Shown: positions 12,461 to 24,069, counted from the first letter of the stretch. The stretch is DNA of 64,000 nucleotides from Malania oleifera (GCF_029873635.1 NC_080422.1:10695764-10759763); one strand, 5' to 3'. The notes: a model not told the origin generated them from the sequence alone. Made by a program: numbers and translations.

Positions 12461-13002
12461 ACTAACACTCAATATTTTGCAGGAACATCCTCAGATTCTT
12501 CCACACTTCCATGGTTAAGTCCCTTACTGCCACCCTAAGATACAACAACATTATCCTCACAAAACTTTGTGTCACCCAAACCTTCACCTCTACTTCCCCC
12601 TAGCATAGTGTCTCATACCACTGTTGATAACATTTTTCTTCACACACTCTACTTGATTTGGTTGCTTTTTCATATGCAAATTGGGCAGGGTGTCCTACAA
12701 TGAGACGCTCAACCACAGACTACTATACATTCCTTGGAGGGAATCTCATCTCATGGTGTGCCAAAAAACAACATACTATTTCACGATCAAACACGGAGGC
12801 CGAGTACCATGCCATGGCTAACATAGCCGCTAAACTCACTTGGATTACTTTTATCCTCCAGGACCTTCGAATCACAATGACATCTCCCCCATACTCTATT
12901 GTGACAACCTTTGTGCTTTTCACATGACCATTAATCTTGTCTTCATGCTCACAAAAAATATATTGAGCTAGATTATCATTTTGTGCACGAACGAGTTGCA
13001 CA

Positions 13003-14199
13003 TGGCGTAACGACTTGAAGAATAATGGTATTTAAATAATAAAGAGAGAGGGAAATGGAAACAGAAACAGAAGAAGGCAGCAGGTTTCGTTCAATAACTC
13101 AAAAATTTCTTTTACACAGTGTCTCATCGACGAACATAGGAATTTCATCGACGAGTGCATAAGTAGGCCTCGTCGACGAGAAAATATCGAGAAAGGTTTT
13201 GGGGGCAGTCTGAAATTCATCGACGAGGGAGGAAGTTCGTCGACAAAATTCCTTAAAGACTCATCGATGAGATGACGTGTCTCGTAAACGAATCCAGGGT
13301 TATAAATTGCCAAAACCTGGATTTTTCAGCAGAATTTTGGCGCAAAAGGCTCTTTCTCTCTCTAAAAACTCCTCTCCCTCCTTCTCTCTTCGATCCTGGC
13401 CCCATTTCAAGCTGGATTGACGATATGAAGCCACCACGACACTTTTGACGAAGTTCTCTGCAAGTTTGCCGGAGTGAATTGTTGGTGGAAGAGGTTTGAA
13501 ATTCGTACCAAATCTAGGATAAGGTATTTTATTCAGATTATGCCTTCCTTGTAGTTATAGGAAATGTTGTAAGTAAGAAAATACTAATATTTTGTTTTGG
13601 GGGATGTTGTTTTCAAGGTGTTAAGTGGAGAACCCTGCGGGTATAGGGCTAGAGTACAGTAGGGACTTTTCAGAGATAAGGTAAGGGAAATATGCTATGC
13701 TAGGAGACTCATTTATGTTATCAAAAAGTTTATACATTTATGTATATGCATGTGTACCAGTTATATTACAAAAATGTAAATTTTTAAAGTATGTGTGGCC
13801 GGAGTAGATATTACCTGATATGAAGTTTTGTACAGTTTTCAGTATAGCAAGCTATACAGATATAGTTAGATAGTTTATGGATTTTTATATAGAAAGACTA
13901 TGTATACATATACAATTTTACTCAGATGATTACACAAACAAATATTTAACAGTATATAGATAGAACAATATATATAGTATATATAGAAAGTTATGTTTTC
14001 CTAAATGCCATAACACCCAGAGAGTACATACAGATTATACAGATAGAAAGTACATACAGATTATACAGATAGAAAGTACAGACAGAGTATATAGTTATAG
14101 CATCAAGATGATATAGATATTACAGAAATTACAGTACAGAATTATGATGTTATGGTTATTTTGGAAACATAATGAAAATAGTATAAAGAGTATAGTATA

Positions 14200-14252
<53 letters not shown>

Positions 14253-14687
14253 ATCAGATCCCTGTGAAAAGATTACAGACAGATACAATATATATACAGA
14301 ATACAGAGCACGGTACTGTTGCTATATACAAATAGAGTGCAATCACATATCTCAGATAGTGTGTGGGTATTGTCAACCGTGCTCGGAGAGTATGCAGCTC
14401 CCCAGTTCACTAGGTTAAGGGGGGCGGATTGACGAGGTAGCAACCAGTCCCGTGCCTAGGAGAGTATGCAGTTTGGCTGGGTTGAGGTAGTGTAGAGTAT
14501 AGTGACTTACCTGAAGGGCCGATCAAGTTAAGTCCCGCCTACGGGCCGCACAACCCTGTTATGAGGGGTCAAATCATGACATACAGAGTTTCAGGGATAA
14601 AATACAATTATATATATGTATACAGTTTTACAGCTTTCGTTATATATATAATACAATATTAGCAGTATGAATGATAGAAAGATCAGA

Positions 14688-14730
<43 letters not shown>

Positions 14731-15175
14731 GCTACTATACATGTGATATATGGTTTTTACAGATTTACTAGATCATGCAGTTTTACATCTATTATTATAG
14801 TTTTATGACTCGATCGCCACACACTAGTAATAGCATATTTCCACTTACTGAGCGTCGTCTCACCCAATTATTTTATCATTTTTCAGGTGAACCAACTAGG
14901 CGAGTAGATCAGGCTTGTGGATAGGGAGTTTACTTGATTACCCTGGTTGTAGGGTGAGTTTTTGATAGAGTTTGTATTTTTGGGGTAGATGATGCTGGAG
15001 GGATTTATTTTGTATGACTACGGTCTGTATATACTGGATTCTGGTATTTTATAGTATATATGATTATATGATTTATGTTTCCACTGCTTAGGTATGGATA
15101 TATATATATATATATTTATTTATACATATATATAAATAAAATAATGATGATGATGTAAATTTTGAGGTTGCTACA
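13003..15175 (+). mobile_element. Solo LTR, Tekay-like gypsy family, copy 1
   Basis: It begins TGGCGTAACGACTTGAAGAA, comparable to TGTAAGAACTTGAAATATG of the copy at 47349, and ends GGTTGCTACA. It splits the Copia RNase H. Order inside: array of TCATCGACGAG-type near-palindromes (13127-13277), TATA-like TTATAAATTG (13301), leader, donor-like GGTAAGGG (13680), AT-rich middle with two long (TA)n runs, a CGGGCCGCACAACCCTGTTA block near 14543, the block TTACTGAGCGTCGTCTCACC (14845) and acceptor-like TTTTTCAGG (to 14886). ACATG occurs at both borders but does not fit the TG/CA ends cleanly, so the target duplication is unresolved. Confidence 0.78.
14200..14727. repeat. Two long (TA)n microsatellites inside solo LTR copy 1
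   Basis: Pure TA/AT runs at 14200-14249 and 14690-14727. The other copies of this LTR family do not have them at the same place, so they probably expanded after insertion. Confidence 0.9.
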
Positions 15176-15312
15176 TGTGGATTGCTTGTCACTCAACATA
15201 TCTCCACTAATAACCAGGTTGTCGATCTCTTTACAAAGCCAATGTCTAAGTTAACACTTTGTTATTTTTGCAACAAACTTTGCCTCCAACCTCGGCAAGG
15301 TTTGTGGGAGGG

Positions 15313-15978
15313 TATTAGCAACTCATCACAGCTCGATACTCTCAACGCACGTGAAACAATCAATGAAGCCACCAATTTAGCCCAAATCAGTGGAGAGACG
15401 TTGAGGGAAACTAGAGCTCTCACATCAATAAATTCAAACCACGATGATGATTCAACAACTTTTACAAATTAGGATAATTCACACCAACAAGGCAATAAAT
15501 TGAAACTATCACCAAAGAAGGAAGATTCAAATCATATGAAGATTGCACCAACAACAATAAAATCAAACCAAAGAAGGAAGATTCCAATTAGCACACAGAT
15601 CCGTCAGTCTTGATACCCTATGGAAACCATCGATAGTTTGACTCAGCTGAGGATCATTCCGTCAACAGTTACATCGATGGTTTCAGACAAAATGTAATTC
15701 CAACGTAAACCATTGATAGTTTCATCGATGGTTACATCGATGGTTTCAGATAGAATGGAATTCAGTAGCAAATCGTCGATGGTTTTGACTGCTGCTGAAT
15801 ATTTATTGAAGATCCGATATCAATCGCAAACAAATCCGACTTTATGGGATTCACAATTAACAACTATATTATGTATCTCCATTTAAATACTACTCTCTTT
15901 ATAACTTAAGTGTTCACATTGTCATTCATTGAAATAAAAATATTATTCTTTTCAAATCCTCTTTTCATTTTTTTTTTA
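15313..15978 (+). repeat. 3' LTR of the Copia element
   Basis: The uninterrupted LTR of 666 bp aligns with 7574-8028 plus 9697-9924. It carries GTCAAC/ATCGATGG-type near-palindromes at 15630-15785 upstream of the transcription-start region. Confidence 0.87.
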
Positions 15979-16097
15979 CTTAAAATTTCTGAAACCTTAG
16001 TGGAGGTCTGTGTCTTTTCTCAAATGTTTAGGGTTGGTCAATGTCCTTTTACCCTAATTTTTTTTATCATTTCAAATTTATCTTTTTATTTTTAAAA

Positions 16098-16365
16098 TTA
16101 CAAGAACAACAACAACAACAAGAAGTAGCCTTAAGTCCCACTATGTGGGGTTGGCTACATAAATCCTTTCCTGCCAATTTACCTGATCTAGATCGTTTTC
16201 CTCTATTAGATTAAGAGCTATTAAATCCTATCTCATTAGCTCATTCCAAGTAAATTTAGGCTTACCCCTATCCCTTTTCATGCCAGAAATAATTATAAGT
16301 CACTTCTCCTCGCAGGTGCTCTACTAGCTAGGCCTGCATCTCAAATGTCCAAACAATAGTCCTTG
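16098..16365 (-). mobile_element. 3' end of an RTE-type LINE, truncated
   Basis: On the minus strand the segment encodes a damaged piece of the RTE C-terminus, with KPKFTWNELMR, DLIALNLIEEN and VNWQERIYVANP, followed by GTGGGACTTAAGGC and a terminal (TTG)n tract (GTTGTTGTTGTTGTT), the usual RTE/BovB tail in plants. Only the last 270 bp are present, consistent with 5' truncation on insertion. Several stops show it is old. Confidence 0.75.
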
Positions 16366-17113
16366 AATTTGTTTGGGTCTTTGGGAGAAAAGAAAGGAAA
16401 AGAAAGCAAAGAAAAAAAGTTCAATTATGGGATCCATTTGGTTGGTAAGAAAATAAAATAAAAAGGAGAGAACAAAATAAAGACAAATAAAGTGAGGTTT
16501 AGTATGTTATTAGAGTGCTTGAATACATGATTGGGCATAGTTTGGTTAACTGAACTATATCCCCCGAATTGTTAGTCAAATTGAAATTTCGAATGAGTTT
16601 TTAAATCAATATCCAATAGTTAATTGAATCGAACTCTTGGATCTAATTTAAAATTTTATTGCACTACATATTAATATTTTTCTTTCAAAATGATTAATTT
16701 GTAAATTTTAATGTTTTCATTATTTATTTAAACATCAGTCTTACAACAATATAATTATTCTTAATTTAGACGATTAAAAATTTATACAATATTATATATA
16801 ATATATATTTTATATAATTAATATATCAATTTGATTCAGTTAATTATAATTATTAAATAATCAAGCTAAAATTGAATTAAATAAAAAAATTTAAAATTTC
16901 TAATTGAACCAAAGTAAGAAAAATAGTTAAAATCAAAATTTGGATTTGATTTTATTTTGCGGTTCCGTTTTATTTAATTTAATTTAATTTTTTTTTTACC
17001 TACCCCTATTTGGATGTACTCATGTATTTCCCAACGGTAACCAAGTAGTCAAGCGCATAACCCACTGTCTCGGTAACGACCAGTTCAGCACTCTCTGCAA
17101 ATCTTCAATTCCA
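16366..17113 (+). promoter_or_regulatory. Upstream region of the MEP-pathway gene
   Basis: AT-rich DNA; the last 75 bp before the ATG become mixed in composition (ACTGTCTCGGTAACGACC) and are the likely 5' UTR. No clear TATA box stands out. The TACCTACCCCTATTTGG stretch near 17000 resembles the end of a hAT MITE, but I could not find a matching left end. Confidence 0.35.
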
Positions 17114-20100
17114 ATGGCCATGGCAACTCCCTTCTACTCCACCTCTTTCATCCCCACCTCCAAATTCAAGCCTCTCTCTACTTCTTCTTTCTTTCCTCCG
17201 CACCCTCGTTCCTCCGCCGCTCATCCCAGCCTCGCGCCACCCTCTCCTCTTGCTCTCCGGTCGACGCGGTCGCCTCCCGCGGCGACAGCTGCTACGGCTC
17301 CCGCCATCACCGTCGAGGCCGATCGCGAAGAGGCCTCCGCCGTACCTTCTAAGTCTCTGCCCTTCCGAGTTGGCCACGGCTTCGATCTTCATAGACTGGA
17401 GCCTGGGTACCCTCTAATCATCGGCGGCATCTCTGTTCCCCACGATAGAGGCTGCGAGGCTCATTCCGATGGTGATCTCTGATTGCGATCGAAAATTTTA
17501 GTAAAATTTACTTGATTCTTGATTGAGGTCTCATTGGGAGCGTTTTAGGTTCTTTAGGTATTTTAGGTGGCTTTTTTGCTTTGAACATTGGAAAGGGCTT
17601 GAAAAATATCTAATATGGAATGAAATGTATTGAATACGTAGAATTAATTTGGAGATTTTAAATTATTGTTCATGCTTGCTTCTTAATTATTACTTGATAT
17701 GGGTAATTTGCAGGTGATGTGTTACTTCATTGTGTTGTGGATGCCATTTTGGGTGCTTTGGGGCTTCCTGATATTGGGCAAATCTTTCCGGATTCAGATC
17801 CTAAATGGAAGGGGGCAGCATCGTCTGTTTTCATTAAAGAAGCTGTGAGTCTGTTATATAATATTTAGTTGTGATGTTTACAATCAGTACTAATTTTATT
17901 TAGGATTTCTAAATGATATTTGAGGATTTAAAAAAGAATCTGATATCAGAATTAATTGTTGATAGAAATAAGAGGAAAGAAAATTGACTGGCAATTGCGA
18001 AAGCCACTTTGCAGGAAATCGCTTGACAGAGTTTTGAATCTGTGTTTCAGTTGAATTGAGGTGCTTGAATGCCTGTCTTTGTTAATGAAAATGAATAGGC
18101 TGTGTAAACTGTTATGGATTTGGTTTGGGTGATTGATCATGACTGGGATTAGGGAGGTTTATATAGAGCTTATTAGAATATGCGTCCTCTTGTTGTCATT
18201 TTATAGGAACCAGCTTAAACAGCGAGGGTTCGCTTGGTCAGAGAGAAGGGAATAATGGATAGAAGTGAATAGAAAATAAATGGTTTGCTCTCCACCTCTA
18301 TTGTTTGGTTCACATAAGTTGGAGAGAAGATGGAGTGAAGGGAAAAGATGATGAGAGTAATGGAGAAAAAAAGGTGAAAAGAACCCACACTTTCTCTTTC
18401 TTTCTCTCTCTTTCGCACAGTTTCTTTCCATTCTTCTCTAATGAGAGAGAGAGATAAGTAAAAAGGGGCCGCTAGTTTTCTCCCTTGAATCTGGTATAAA
18501 TGGAAAGAAACTATGCAAAAAACCTAAAACACCATTTTACTACTTTAGGAAGTTGTCTTGCAAGGGTATTCTTGTTGGTGGAATAAAAAATAAAAAATAA
18601 AAAAATTCCCCCTGTTTTTCTCTATTGCCCCTCTTATTAAATCCGACAATATGTAGAGAATCTAGTTTCTTTTCTCTGCTCTTTTCTCCCATAATTTTCT
18701 TTTCATTTCTCTCCAACCAAATGTAATGTAGTTTGTAAATGTGAAATTTTCTTAGCAATGACATGGGTAATATGTTTACTTTGACTGCAGAGCTAGCATT
18801 TCTTATAACCTATGATGGCTCAATAAAGAAAAACAATAACATAATCTAATTATATAATTGGCACTAAGTCTTGCTTAAAACTAATTTACTTTTTACTAGC
18901 TGGAATGGAGACTGTTGTGAATTGTGGCTCACATACTGAGTGGATAACATATACAAAGGGAAAGTATGAAGGAAATTTGAGTGCAGCAGGACAACCGTCG
19001 ACGGTTTGGGGCAGTGTTCTATTCTGCCTGAAACCATCGATGGTTTGGCTCGGGACCCTTAGCACAGATTTTGAATTTTGAATATTTGAACGTTAATATG
19101 GTTGGGTTTCGGGGGGAAACCTCCGATGGGGCTTATATATACATGGTATACGTTGTATATGGTGAGTCTGGAGTGGGTTGATAGTTGTTGAGAGAATGGA
19201 GAGGATTCTTGTATTGCTCTTGTAATTTACACAAGAAGATAGTGAACCCTTGCCGTTTGCTCCTATGGATGTAGGCATTGCCGAACCACGTAATTCTTTG
19301 TGTCTTTGAGATCGTTATTGCTTTAATTTACTTGTTGTGGTTGTGGATTGTTATGTATTTACCATTAATGTGTTGCAGTGTGTGTTTGATTCTTTACATA
19401 AATATATATATATATATATTCTGATGTGCATGTTTGGGGGTTTTACACAACAAATTGGTATCAGAGCATTGTTGTAATGGCCTCTGCATATTCGTCTGTG
19501 AAATTTGACATTGTCAAGTTTGATGGAATCAGGAATTTAATTTTGTGGTAGAGAAGGGTGAAGTATCTCTTGGTGCAGTAAAGCATGGTGAAGGCCTTAT
19601 ACGAAATTCAACTGGAAATCATGGATGAAGCAACATGGAATGAATTGGAGGCAAAGGCAGTATCAACCATCCGTCTGTGTTTGGCTGATGACGTGTTGTA
19701 CCATGTCATGGTTGAGGATTCTCTAGCATCAGTATGACATAAATTGGAAAGTTGGTATATGTCTAAGTCTTTATCGAACAAACTTTTTCTTAAGCAAAGG
19801 CTGTATTGGCTTAGGATGGTAGAGGGTTCGGATTTGAACCACTATATTAACACTTTCAACCAGATTGTGAGTGATTTGGTGCGTGTTGATGTAAAGTTCG
19901 AGGAGAAAGATAAGGCGTTGATGCTATTAAATTCCCTACCTGTGTCTTAAACTTATGAGAACTTGGTTACCACTTTTACATAGGGCAAGGAAGACCTGAA
20001 TTTGGAAGAGGTGACAAGCAAATTCCTCGGTTTTCATCAAATAAAAATGGCTAGCGATAAAGTTTTACATGGTGAAGGGCTTGTGGTGAAAAGTAACCAA

Positions 20101-23100
20101 GAACATGGTAGACGTAAGTCCCGGAGCGGATCTCGGTTGTAGTACGGAAAGAGGAACGATGTGAAGTGTTTTAGGTGCGGTAAAATTGGGCACTTAAGAC
20201 TGGAATGTCTGGAGTGGAAGAATGAGAATGCTAAAAATTAGCAGGGTTCGTCAAAATCTGCAAATGTAGTGGAAGGAGACTCAGAAAGCAGTGATATGTG
20301 TTTCATCCGGTTCAGAGTGCCTCACGGATGATTCTTGGATCCTAGATACCAGATGCTCTTATCATATGACAGGAAATAGAAAATGGTTCGACACCTACAG
20401 GTCAGTTAGTGCCGGTTGTGTTTTGATGGAAAATGATATTTCATGCAAAATAATTGGTATTGGAAATGTCAAAATCAAAATGTATGACGGTATTATGAGA
20501 ATCTTATGTGATGTAAGGCATGTACCGGGTGTAAGGAAGAATGTAATTTCATTGGGCACTTTAGATTGTAACGGGTATAGTTACAAGTCTGAAAGTGAGA
20601 AAATGAAAGTGTGTGAAGGTGACTTGATGGTGATAAAAGGAGAAAAGATAGTGGGAAATACCTATGCACTGTAGGGTAATACAGTTGTAAGTGGAGCTGC
20701 AGCTGTAGAATCTGAGTCAGATGTTCTGTGGCATATGCAGTTAGAGCATATAGGTGATGTATTCAGATGTTTGGGGACCGGTTAGGATAGGATCACGGGG
20801 CAGACATATGTTTTTCATGGGTGTATCACGAAAGATCTTGGTTTATCTTATGTGGCATAAGCCTGATGTGTTTCCCAGGTTTAACTTGTGGTTGAGGTGG
20901 AAAACCATATCGGGAGAGAGATCCTCAGGTCAGACATTGACACTGAGTATGCTGGTTTCGTTCAAGGAGTTTTGTGAGTATGACCGACCGACTATATGCA
21001 GGGCTTACCGGGTACTTCTTGGTGAAGTCAGTGAGTATGACACGTTTTTCGTGTGACCGATCGCCAAAGATATCACTAGATGGGAGAGTTGTAGGTAAAT
21101 TGTGGGCAAGTTTGCGGTAGACTACTCGAGTGTGAGTGGATGTCCACTGGTGCACTATTCTAGTGATGGAGGATCTAGGTTTGGTGTTATGTCCGGACAA
21201 TACATTTTCCTGGGGTGTAAGAAAGGTGGGTGCAAGTTGGGCGATCCTGTGGCAAACAAAAAGGGGTGATCGAGGACATGAATTTTGGTGAGAAAGCCAT
21301 GGGGCAGTGTACTCAAGTAAAGGAAGAGAAACAAACGCTAGAAAACTGTGGTAGTAGCAAACATGTAATTCAGGTGGAGTTAGATACTCAGGAAAAAAAT
21401 GCGGGGATTTTATCTTGGGTCAACCGAATCACAGTTTAAATGGGTATGTGATGCAAGTGGAGCAACAAACTTCGGCCAAAGATGACATTGTTCATATTGC
21501 ACGGAGTTTCAACTCAGAAGACCAGCAGGATCACGGTGTGCCCATGTGGACTATCAGACCACCATTCAGGTTTAAATTTGGCATTCTGGTGTTATATGCA
21601 TTCATTACTATCAGCAGTAAGGTTCCTACTATTTTTTAAGTTGCAGTGCATGGTAAAGGGAAAAATAAGGATAAGTGTTATGGTGGAGGAAATGAAAGTA
21701 TTGCATGAGTACCAGGTGTGGGAGTTGGTGAGGCTTCCAGCGAGGAAGAGGGTGATAGGATGCAGCAGGGTGGTGTATCTGTTGTGTGTAAATGACATGT
21801 TATTGGCTGGGAAGACTTTGACTGAGATTAATTAGTTGGGAACTCTGTTGAAAGGTTTTGACGTGAATGTGTTGAGTACGACCAAGAAGGGTTTTGGTTT
21901 GAAGATTTGTATGGATAGGGCTGTAGGGAGATTGGTGTTATCTTAGGGTGGCTTTGTAGACGGAACCACAGGGAGACTTTGTTTGCCGTCTCAAGGGGGT
22001 TATGTGGAGAATCAATATGGAATGTTTACCGTTTGGTATCCAAGGACGGACTGTGATGTCCGGGATATGCCAAAGGTCTCCTATGATGATGTAATAGAGT
22101 GTTTCGGCAGGCAATAAAGTGGATTGTTAGTTGTGAGATTTGTTGAAGATTATGTAGGGGGCTTTGGTGATAGAAGGTTTGCAGCAGATTTTGTGTTTAC
22201 TGTTGTGGGAAGGCCTTGTTGGAATCCTAGGGTGTAGTCTCAGGTTGTTGCATCTACAACTGAATCGGGGTTGATGATAGAATTCGAAGTTGCCATCGGC
22301 AAGTGCAAGTAGTGTTGCTTGGACTTGGTGTTTGTCTCTAGTTGTTAGACGGGAGGCAGTCCCAACCTAACGTCCCAAGTTTAAGGTGGAGTAGCGGGTT
22401 CTTGTTTTCGGTTTCTCTTAAGGGGTGTATGTTCGCCAAGGTGGAGATTGTTATGAATTGTGGCTCACATATTGAGTGGATAGCATACACAAAGGAAAAG
22501 TATGAAGGAAATTAGGGTGCAGCAGTGCAGTAGGATTTGGCTCGGGACACCCAGTGCAGATTTTGAATTTTGAATATTTGTACGTTAATATGGTTGGGTT
22601 TTGGGGGGGAAACCTCCGAGGAGACTTATATATACGTAGTATACGTTGTACATGGTGAGTCTGGAGTGAGTTGATAGTTGTTCAGAGAATTGAGAGGATT
22701 CTTGTATTGCTCTTGTAGTTTATTTATACAAGAAGATAGCGAATCCTTGCCGTTTGCTCCCATAGATGTTGGAATTGCCAAACCACGTAATTCCCTGTGT
22801 CTTTGTGATTGTTATTGCTTTAATTTACTTGCTGTGGTTGTGGATTGTTTTGTATTTTCATCATTATATTGCTGCAGTGTATGTGTTTGATCCTTTACAC
22901 AAATATATATATATTCCGCTGTACATGTTTGGGGGTTTTACACAATAGAGACTAAGAGGAGATGTTTTTTATTGAGAAAAGTTTATGCCTTCAATGAGCT
23001 TGTTTTCAAGCAAGGAATAAAAACACTAGATAATATAATTCTTGTCGGCTAATCTACTGCAGAAAGCAAATGATGCTTTTATATGTATACACCAGTTCAC

Positions 23101-24069
23101 AAGGCAGCCATAATATTAAGCCCTAGTTTTACTAAGTCAACACATTTAATATCTTTTTGTCTAAGTGCAAATTGTTAGGAAGACTTGAGCATTGAGAATA
23201 CAGAATTGACTTATTGGACTTGGTTTTTGAATTTGTTAAATACTTTTAACTCTTTGCATTCACTGCATTGTACGGACTAAAACTTTCTTAATACTTGAGT
23301 TTATATTAGGTCGTTATAGTTATGAGTTATGACCATAGGGTGTAACCAAGTGGTTAAACAACACGGTAACAATTACTGTTCTGATGGAAATTTTTTAATT
23401 TTTGAACATTTTCTGCACTATGTTTTGGAGTTTGGACTCGTATTTTCCTCCATCATCACCGACTACTGAAGAAAACCAAGCTCAGCAACCATCTGTTGTA
23501 CATCACAACACACATTTCTTTATTGACTTCCAAACAGAGAAAAAAAAAAAAAGCAAACGAAATTGTCTCCTGGCAAGAATTTAGTCATGCCTTTGGAACA
23601 TCTATAAACATTCCAAATGCTGCCAGCTTCAAGCTGCTTTATTCTGGAAATAGTTGACCCTTAGATGGTATTTAGCTAGATTCATTCGCGGCAGTAAAGA
23701 ATCTAATTTGTAATAACAGGGGAACTGCAAGTCCCCTATCAAATGCCTGAACTTGGCTTGTGATAACCATTTTGCTTTTCCAAATAATTCTGTTGCTTCG
23801 TTTTTTCGAGCTCATTTTGATGTGTTTATTTTCAGGTGAGACTCATGCATGAAGCGGGCTATGAGCTAGGGAATTTGGATGCCACCTTGATTCTTCAAAG
23901 ACCGAAGCTCAGCCCACACAAAGAGGTTATTAGAGCAAACTTGTGCTCACTTCTTGGGGCAGACCCTTCTGTTGTAAACCTCAAGGCAAAAACTCATGAG
24001 AAGGTCGATAGCCTCGGAGAAAATCGCAGCATTGCAGCTCACACCGTGGTTCTGTTGATGAGGAAATAG
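17114..24069 (+). CDS. ISPF: 2-C-methyl-D-erythritol 2,4-cyclodiphosphate synthase, plastid
   Basis: Exons 17114-17471, 17714-17844 and 23836-24069 join in phase to 723 nt, 240 aa plus TAG. The enzyme converts CDP-ME 2-phosphate to ME-cPP with release of CMP, the fifth step of the plastid MEP pathway. Residues 1 to about 80 are rich in Ser, Pro, Ala and Thr with few acids, a chloroplast transit peptide. The core starts at [12 protein letters not shown]; Asp91, His93 and His117 (in EAHSDGD) are the expected divalent metal ligands. [16 protein letters not shown] and [20 protein letters not shown] are family signatures. Length is close to Arabidopsis MCS (231 aa). The start is the first ATG and gives a full transit peptide. 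Splices are DG|D at exon 1/2 (AT G|GT) and A|V at exon 2/3. Intron 2 is 5991 bp because a Copia element sits in it. No damage to the coding sequence. Confidence 0.97.
18913..19452 (+). repeat. 5' LTR of the intronic Copia element
   Basis: 540 bp, starting TGTTGTGAATTGTGGCTCAC. It has ACCGTCGACGGTTT and AAACCATCGATGGTTT palindromes at 18993-19037, a TATATATA-type box near 19135 and GGATGTAGGCATTGCCGAAC near 19268, a block common in Copia LTRs. Confidence 0.92.
19477..20280 (+). pseudogene. gag remnant of the intronic Copia element
   Basis: The ATG at 19477 opens [17 protein letters not shown], with stops at about 19548, 19578, 19735, 19947 and 19981. Recognisable pieces are [39 protein letters not shown] and a CCHC zinc knuckle, [14 protein letters not shown] (about 20170-20211). 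The gag is of the Tork/Angela-like type with a UBN2-like core. Non-functional. Confidence 0.85.
20291..21835 (+). pseudogene. protease, pre-integrase and pol scraps of the intronic Copia element
   Basis: [13 protein letters not shown] (protease; the DTG catalytic motif now reads DTR) begins at about 20336, followed by [17 protein letters not shown] and the GAG-pre-integrase histidine motif WHMQLEHIG at about 20729. A fragment like [12 protein letters not shown] (20766) belongs to the integrase core. VNDMLLAG near 21790 is the reverse-transcriptase YVDDMLL motif with its first Asp changed. The reading frame changes many times, and most of integrase, RT and RNase H is gone. Confidence 0.75.
22449..22947 (+). 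repeat. 3' LTR of the intronic Copia element
   Basis: 499 bp, aligned with the 5' LTR except for a missing segment of about 45 bp that holds the two palindromes of the 5' copy. Otherwise the LTRs differ by scattered substitutions, so the insertion is not recent. Confidence 0.92.

Larger units (their letters stand above)
12658..15300 (+). pseudogene. Copia RNase H remnant split by a solo LTR
   Basis: The first part (12664-12888) shows SYANWAGCPTMRRSTTDY and the SRSNTEAEYHAMA motif of Copia RNase H. It continues, with a frameshift, to HKKYIELDYHFVHERVAHG at about 12950-13002. The last part, LLVTQHISTNNQVVDLFTKP, resumes at 15183. The solo LTR at 13003-15175 separates the two. Joining across the gap restores the family order, which fixes the insertion point. 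Confidence 0.85.
7574..15978 (+). mobile_element. Decayed Ty1/Copia retrotransposon carrying two nested solo LTRs
   Basis: The 5' LTR (7574-9924, interrupted) and 3' LTR (15313-15978) align along their length, for example AGCAACTCATCACAGCT near the start and AAATATTTATTGAAGATC near the end. A primer-binding site TGGTATTAGAGCC (9925-9937, initiator-Met tRNA type) follows the 5' LTR directly, and a purine tract GTGGGAGGG precedes the 3' LTR. The LTRs seem to begin TATTAG and end TTTA, i.e. non-TG/CA ends, and the flanking CTTGA (7569-7573) and CTTAA (15979-15983) are a likely 5-bp target duplication with one mismatch. Gag, protease, integrase and part of RNase H remain with many stops; the reverse transcriptase is deleted. 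Solo LTRs at 8029-9691 and 13003-15175 were inserted later. Confidence 0.88.
18913..22947 (+). mobile_element. Ty1/Copia retrotransposon in intron 2, same strand as the gene
   Basis: The 5' LTR is 18913-19452 and the 3' LTR 22449-22947, flanked by a perfect GAGAC duplication (18908-18912 and 22948-22952). The primer-binding site TGGTATCAGAGC is at 19456, and a purine tract AAGGTGGAGAT precedes the 3' LTR. Gag, zinc knuckle, protease and pre-integrase pieces can be read, but integrase and reverse transcriptase are reduced to scraps, so the internal region is only 3.0 kb. The LTRs end ACAACA (5') and ACAATA (3'). It is immobile by itself. Confidence 0.93.
17845..23835 (+). other. Intron 2 of the MEP-pathway gene, swollen by a retrotransposon
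   Basis: The donor is GTGAGT and the acceptor TTTTCAG. Without the 4035-bp Copia element and one target duplication the intron would be about 1.95 kb. The part before the element (17845-18907) has a CTCTCC/GGAGAGA-rich stretch at 18200-18760 that may be a MITE, but its ends are unclear. The part after it (22953-23835) shows nothing recognisable. Confidence 0.85.

Noticed and set aside
17105-17392. 95-codon minus-strand ORF
   Set aside because: It is the antisense shadow of exon 1 of the MEP-pathway gene in a GC-rich transit-peptide region.
18200-18760. Possible MITE in intron 2 of the MEP-pathway gene
   Set aside because: GTTCGCTTGGTC and CTCCAACCAAATG look like TIRs, but no target duplication or second copy was found.
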